Shown here piece by piece: positions 49,705 to 52,752 of a stretch of 52,752 bases of DNA. Position 1 is the stretch's first letter. Every line of letters begins with the position of its first letter. The notes under the pieces are model-generated. The model did no database searches. It was not told where the DNA came from and was given only the letters and a program-made list of their open reading frames with translations. The DNA lies in contig CALVAQ010000013.1 in NCBI GenBank assembly GCA_944325595.1, positions 1 through 52,752 of the forward strand, read 5' to 3'. Origin of the DNA: Candidatus Gastranaerophilales bacterium. GTDB taxonomy: Bacteria; Cyanobacteriota; Vampirovibrionia; Gastranaerophilales; Gastranaerophilaceae. A program made the position numbers and the translations under genes.

Positions 49705-51630
49705 ATGAGTATTACGACTACAAATTCATTATCTGCATATTTAAACAGCTGTTTACCGGAAACTTCCGTTAATAAAGTTTGTACTAATCCTGCTGACTCA
49801 ACAAATATTTTTTCGAATAACACAACGGCATCGTCAACAGATATTGAAATAAATTCTGAGAACGCATCCGATACTACAAAAGCAATTAAACGAGAAATTG
49901 ATATAAACAAACTTGCCAAAGAATACAAAAAAAATCCTGCCGGAGTTTTAGCTGAACTGGAAGCTATGGGTATCAAATTCAGCAATGAACAAAAAGCAGT
50001 GCTCGAAACATATTTAACAAGCGGAAAAAATAATACACAAAATAAAAACAACATAAAATCTTTGTTAGAAATTGTAAAACAAAGCAATTTAACCGCCGAT
50101 GACATTTTTGCTGGTATCAGCAAAGTAGCCGAAAAAGACAGATCCGGCTTTTTTAACAGAGCAGGCGATGTATTAAAAACTTTGTTTAAAGGCGAATTCA
50201 AAGAAGCCTGGGAAAAAACCGAAGATTTATTCAGAGATGAAATAGTTAGTTATTCAGAAGATTTGGGAGACACAATGAGCGAAATCAGAGAAGAACGAGA
50301 AGATTTCAGCTCAAACGGATTGGCCGATATTGCGGATGCAATACTTTCCGCTATTGGAATTAAAGATGATGCAATGCATTTTATAGAAAAGGAACAAACA
50401 ACAGGCGAACATCTCTACACAGAAAACGATGTCGTTAACGTGACTGATATTTTGACCCAAAATCCTGACAAGGCTGAAGATTTTACAGCAAATGCAATAG
50501 AGTTAGAGGCAATTAAAGATAAAGCAAATAATATAAAATATGACGGTTCTACTATTGTCAATGTCGGTGAAAAAATGACAATATATGAAGAATTAAAGTC
50601 TACAATGATTCATACTGCACAAAAAGGTGATATGACGGATAATTTCTTAATCGGAATTACCGACAATTTGGTAGAAAACCCTGAAATGCAAGATGCATTG
50701 GATATATTCTTAAACCTTAAAGACGATGATGGAAAAGATAGATTCAGTGCAAAAAACATATTTGATCAATCAGGATATATGGTTGATAAAAACGCAGAAA
50801 CAATTGTATCATATACCGGCGAAACATTATATTTGTCAAAATACGGAAACCTGAGCGGCGATAATATTGTATCAATATCTGGAAACATTACAGACAATCC
50901 CGGCATTAGAGAATCTGTACACGAACAATTGTCTACAGGAAACTATACAGGAGATGAACTTGAATCATATACAAACGAACTGGCATATAATACCCAAGAA
51001 AATAATTACAACAGTGATTGTTCATCAAAAGATTCAGCATCAGATAATGTAAATTATTGTACAGACAGTTCCGATACCAAAGAAAAACTTGTCGCTGAAT
51101 ATAACAATGCAGACTCAGATGCAAAGAATTTCTTCTCAAATAATAGTGAAACGGATGTCGAAACGACTATTCAAGAAACAGAAGATGAAAAAATTGAAAT
51201 TAACGGAAATAAATATAACCGAAAAGCCGTACAACAAGAGTTTTATAAAAAATATGGAACAGTCGGTGATGCTCTTCTTGCAAAACTCGAAGCTAATCCG
51301 AAATTTATTGAAACAATCAAGCAATACAGCGGATATCCGCTTATATTAGAGTCAATAGCAAATAATCCGTCAACTGTAAATAAATTGTTATGTGCGACAT
51401 CAGGGCTCAGCAAAAATGATCTTGCTGAGATATTACCGCTTTGTACAAATACACAAAACACAAATCTGCTGATATCATTGACGGAGAAATTCGGACCTGC
51501 TCTGGCAGTCAGATATTTTAAAACAGCAAAAGATTCAAATAATCTTGAACAAATTGAATTCGTTATGTCAAACAACACTATAGACGGAGAAACAAAAAAA
51601 TCAAAAATTGAAAATAGCTGTCTGGCATAA
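49705..51630 (+). CDS. Lineage-specific acidic protein with ~72-residue internal repeats
   Basis: 641 aa, soluble, acidic, N/S/T-rich, no signal peptide. Three related units of about 72 residues start near residues 242, 315 and 386: VNVTDILTQNPDKAEDF, LIGITDNLVENPEMQDA and IVSISGNITDNPGIRES, the first two followed by a D-x-x-TIV-x-x-x-GE segment (DGSTIVNVGEKMTIYEEL; NAETIVSYTGETLYLSKY). The C-terminal ~150 residues form a separate helical part (YKKYGTVGDALLAKLEANPKF, SIANNPSTVNKLLCATSG). The first 60 residues are disordered. Only one or two Cys in each half. No known family recognised. It lies 71 bp upstream of the putative metallopeptidase. Confidence 0.65.
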   Translation: MSITTTNSLSAYLNSCLPETSVNKVCTNPADSTNIFSNNTTASSTDIEINSENASDTTKAIKREIDINKLAKEYKKNPAGVLAELEAMGIKFSNEQKAVLETYLTSGKNNTQNKNNIKSLLEIVKQSNLTADDIFAGISKVAEKDRSGFFNRAGDVLKTLFKGEFKEAWEKTEDLFRDEIVSYSEDLGDTMSEIREEREDFSSNGLADIADAILSAIGIKDDAMHFIEKEQTTGEHLYTENDVVNVTDILTQNPDKAEDFTANAIELEAIKDKANNIKYDGSTIVNVGEKMTIYEELKSTMIHTAQKGDMTDNFLIGITDNLVENPEMQDALDIFLNLKDDDGKDRFSAKNIFDQSGYMVDKNAETIVSYTGETLYLSKYGNLSGDNIVSISGNITDNPGIRESVHEQLSTGNYTGDELESYTNELAYNTQENNYNSDCSSKDSASDNVNYCTDSSDTKEKLVAEYNNADSDAKNFFSNNSETDVETTIQETEDEKIEINGNKYNRKAVQQEFYKKYGTVGDALLAKLEANPKFIETIKQYSGYPLILESIANNPSTVNKLLCATSGLSKNDLAEILPLCTNTQNTNLLISLTEKFGPALAVRYFKTAKDSNNLEQIEFVMSNNTIDGETKKSKIENSCLA

Positions 51631-51701
51631 AATACTAGACAAATCATCTGAATAGCAATTTTTTATATTCACCAGTTTTATAAAGCTCGGAAGGTACAAC
51701 T

Positions 51702-52499
51702 ATGATAAAACCGGTGAATTTTAGCAGTGAATACAAGTCTTTTAGAAAAATGCTTAAAGCAAAAGCAGCTGAACTGCATAATGAATTAGGAAGCAAAGTT
51801 GATATCAATCCAACTTCAAAGAAGTTGTGCAGAAAAAACGGAATAAAAACGGAAACTGCAAATATTGTCAATACAGCGGATTATCTCAAAGCCGTATATA
51901 AATTAATAAAATCAAAAGGATACAAACTTCCGGGAGTTTGTATAGACGAAAGCATTATTCCCAGAGAAAGCAGGCTGGGTGGAATTCAGCAAGGTAACTG
52001 GAATATTTTTGGACCGGGAAAGCTTGATATTTACACACCGTCTATAATTATTCATGAAGAAGGTCACTTTTTGCACACAAAAAATATGTGGTACAATCAG
52101 GGGCTTTATGCTATGTTCAACAGCTTTAGAAGTATTTTCAGACCCTTTTTGAATAAAAAAGAAAAAGAAATTTTCCTCAAAGACATTAAACGTGCATATA
52201 ATGAAGGATATTTTTCTGATATGCAGCTTGATAAGTGTTTAAAAAAAGGCTATATAAGCAAAGAGATATTAGATGAGTTTAACAAAAAGCCTGAAACTTT
52301 CATTTCAAAAAATGCTTTTACATCTGTAGAAGAATTTATTGCGGAATATTTTGCACTCGCGGCACAGGGATTTAAATTTTTTCAGGAAATCACCAAAAGA
52401 TACAAGTTTTTTCATGGACCGGATATAAAAAATATTATTACAAAATCAGAAATCAATAATTTGATAGCACTTAGAAAAGAACTTGAACGAAGGGTTTAA
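51702..52499 (+). CDS. Putative zinc metallopeptidase (HExxH ... E)
   Basis: 265 aa. The zinc motif HEEGH (His118, Glu119, His122) is in SIIIHEEGHFLHTKNMWYN, and a downstream SVEEFIAEYFALA (Glu211 or Glu215) can give the third ligand, the gluzincin pattern; EFIAEYFA recalls the M34/anthrax-lethal-factor type, but this is tentative. The N-terminus IKPVNFSSEYKSF carries the [S/N]F block seen in other lineage-specific proteins. No signal peptide, so either intracellular or exported by a non-Sec route. It follows the 641-aa gene on the same strand and may act on or with it (inference). A terminator lies 35 bp past the stop. Confidence 0.75.
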   Translation: MIKPVNFSSEYKSFRKMLKAKAAELHNELGSKVDINPTSKKLCRKNGIKTETANIVNTADYLKAVYKLIKSKGYKLPGVCIDESIIPRESRLGGIQQGNWNIFGPGKLDIYTPSIIIHEEGHFLHTKNMWYNQGLYAMFNSFRSIFRPFLNKKEKEIFLKDIKRAYNEGYFSDMQLDKCLKKGYISKEILDEFNKKPETFISKNAFTSVEEFIAEYFALAAQGFKFFQEITKRYKFFHGPDIKNIITKSEINNLIALRKELERRV

Positions 52500-52515
52500 T
52501 TTTCGAAGAAAATTT

Positions 52516-52532
52516 GCGGTTCGAATTCCGAC
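52516..52532 (+). other. T-arm-like fragment facing the CAU tRNA
   Basis: GCGGTTCGAATTCCGAC in plus orientation resembles a tRNA T arm and lies just before the terminator, which faces the minus-strand tRNA. The tRNA-Phe locus has the same order (T-arm-like GGTTCGATTCCG, A-run, terminator, tRNA 3' end). It is not followed by an acceptor strand. Possibly a relic of a convergent tRNA. Confidence 0.3.
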
Positions 52533-52533
52533 A

Positions 52534-52560
52534 CAAAAAAACTCCCGAAGGAGTTTTAAA
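52534..52560. terminator. Terminator between the metallopeptidase and the CAU tRNA
   Basis: AAAACTCC-CGAA-GGAGTTTT flanked by A- and T-rich runs; bidirectional, serves both convergent genes. Confidence 0.85.
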
Positions 52561-52563
52561 AAT

Positions 52564-52624
<61 letters not shown>

Positions 52625-52635
<11 letters not shown>

Positions 52636-52752
52636 GTGGCGATTATCTATTCAATTGTTACCCTGGGCTGCGCTTCCTTCCTCTCGTCCAAAGTGACATT
52701 TAGTCACTTCGTCCTCGGCAGAGTGCCACAGGCCCGTGGCGATTGTCTATTC
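52625..52752 (-). repeat. 100-bp unit with duplicated 5' end of the CAU tRNA and hairpin element
   Basis: GCCACAGGCCCGTGGCGATT[A/G]TCTATTC occurs at 52625-52652 and 52725-52752 (28 bp, one mismatch). Between them, in tRNA sense, lies the module ACTCTGCCGAGGACG, stem AAGTGAC, loop TAAAT, stem GTCACTT, then GGACGAGAGG. This is the family seen at tRNA-Phe (12499-12614), with a different stem sequence. The second copy ends exactly at the window edge, so more units may follow. The truncated tRNA 5' end is joined to the ACTCTGCCGA side. Confidence 0.85.

Overview
The window is AT-rich (about one third G+C by eye), densely packed chromosomal DNA from a fermentative anaerobe. Several lineage-specific proteins (an LE/RL-repeat secreted protein, proteins with an early SFKG-type motif, large hydrophobic or Q-rich proteins of unknown role), a DUF4914 kinase-like protein, NIF-type Fe-S assembly and pyruvate formate-lyase together suggest a gut Gastranaerophilales/Melainabacteria-type (non-photosynthetic Cyanobacteria) genome. 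That assignment is inference; a 16S or ribosomal-protein tree would settle it.

Layout. 1-10.9 kb: tRNA-Gly, a frameshifted nitroreductase, a GH38 alpha-mannosidase, an exported nuclease-like/PLD fusion protein, a DUF4914 protein, and a pyruvate formate-lyase operon in which PFL is encoded as two genes (a 694-aa core with the catalytic Cys pair and a separate 78-aa glycyl-radical subunit), followed by pflA and a DUF1653-like gene. 11.0-12.7 kb: a tRNA-Phe locus carrying tandem copies of its own 3' end, small hairpin elements, a decayed REP-associated tyrosine transposase (RAYT), REP-like palindromes and one secreted-protein gene. 12.8-22.8 kb: thioredoxin, a 921-aa lineage-specific protein, YajQ, exported proteins, RarA, small cysteine-rich and TM2 proteins, an HPP-like membrane protein. 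23.0-23.3 kb: tRNA-Val with an exact 91-bp tandem repeat that contains the tRNA 5' end. 23.3-35 kb: TPR proteins, UvrB, a YkgJ-type Cys-cluster protein, FolP, Rel (ppGpp synthase/hydrolase), DUF167, SecG. 35-47.5 kb: MATE exporter, HAD phosphatases, TspO, NifU-NifS, glutamine-dependent NadE, a membrane-anchored peroxiredoxin with a thioredoxin, a U32 peptidase, ribosomal protein L9. 47.7-52.5 kb: three lineage-specific proteins, the last a putative zinc metallopeptidase. 52.5-52.75 kb: a CAU-anticodon tRNA whose 5' end is again duplicated around the same hairpin element seen at tRNA-Phe.

How things fit together. Core metabolism is anaerobic: PFL with its radical-SAM activase, NIF-type cluster assembly, and a peroxiredoxin/thioredoxin pair for peroxide defence. 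DNA repair (UvrB, RarA), stringent response, folate and NAD synthesis are ordinary chromosomal genes.

The most unusual signal is at the tRNA genes. Three of the four tRNA loci carry duplicated tRNA ends separated by short hairpin elements. Two of them share one element family (ACTCTGCCGA, then a stem of variable sequence around GACTAAATGTC, then GAGAGG). One copy is split exactly in its hairpin loop by about 1.3 kb that contains the RAYT remnant. The second notable point is the two-gene pyruvate formate-lyase.
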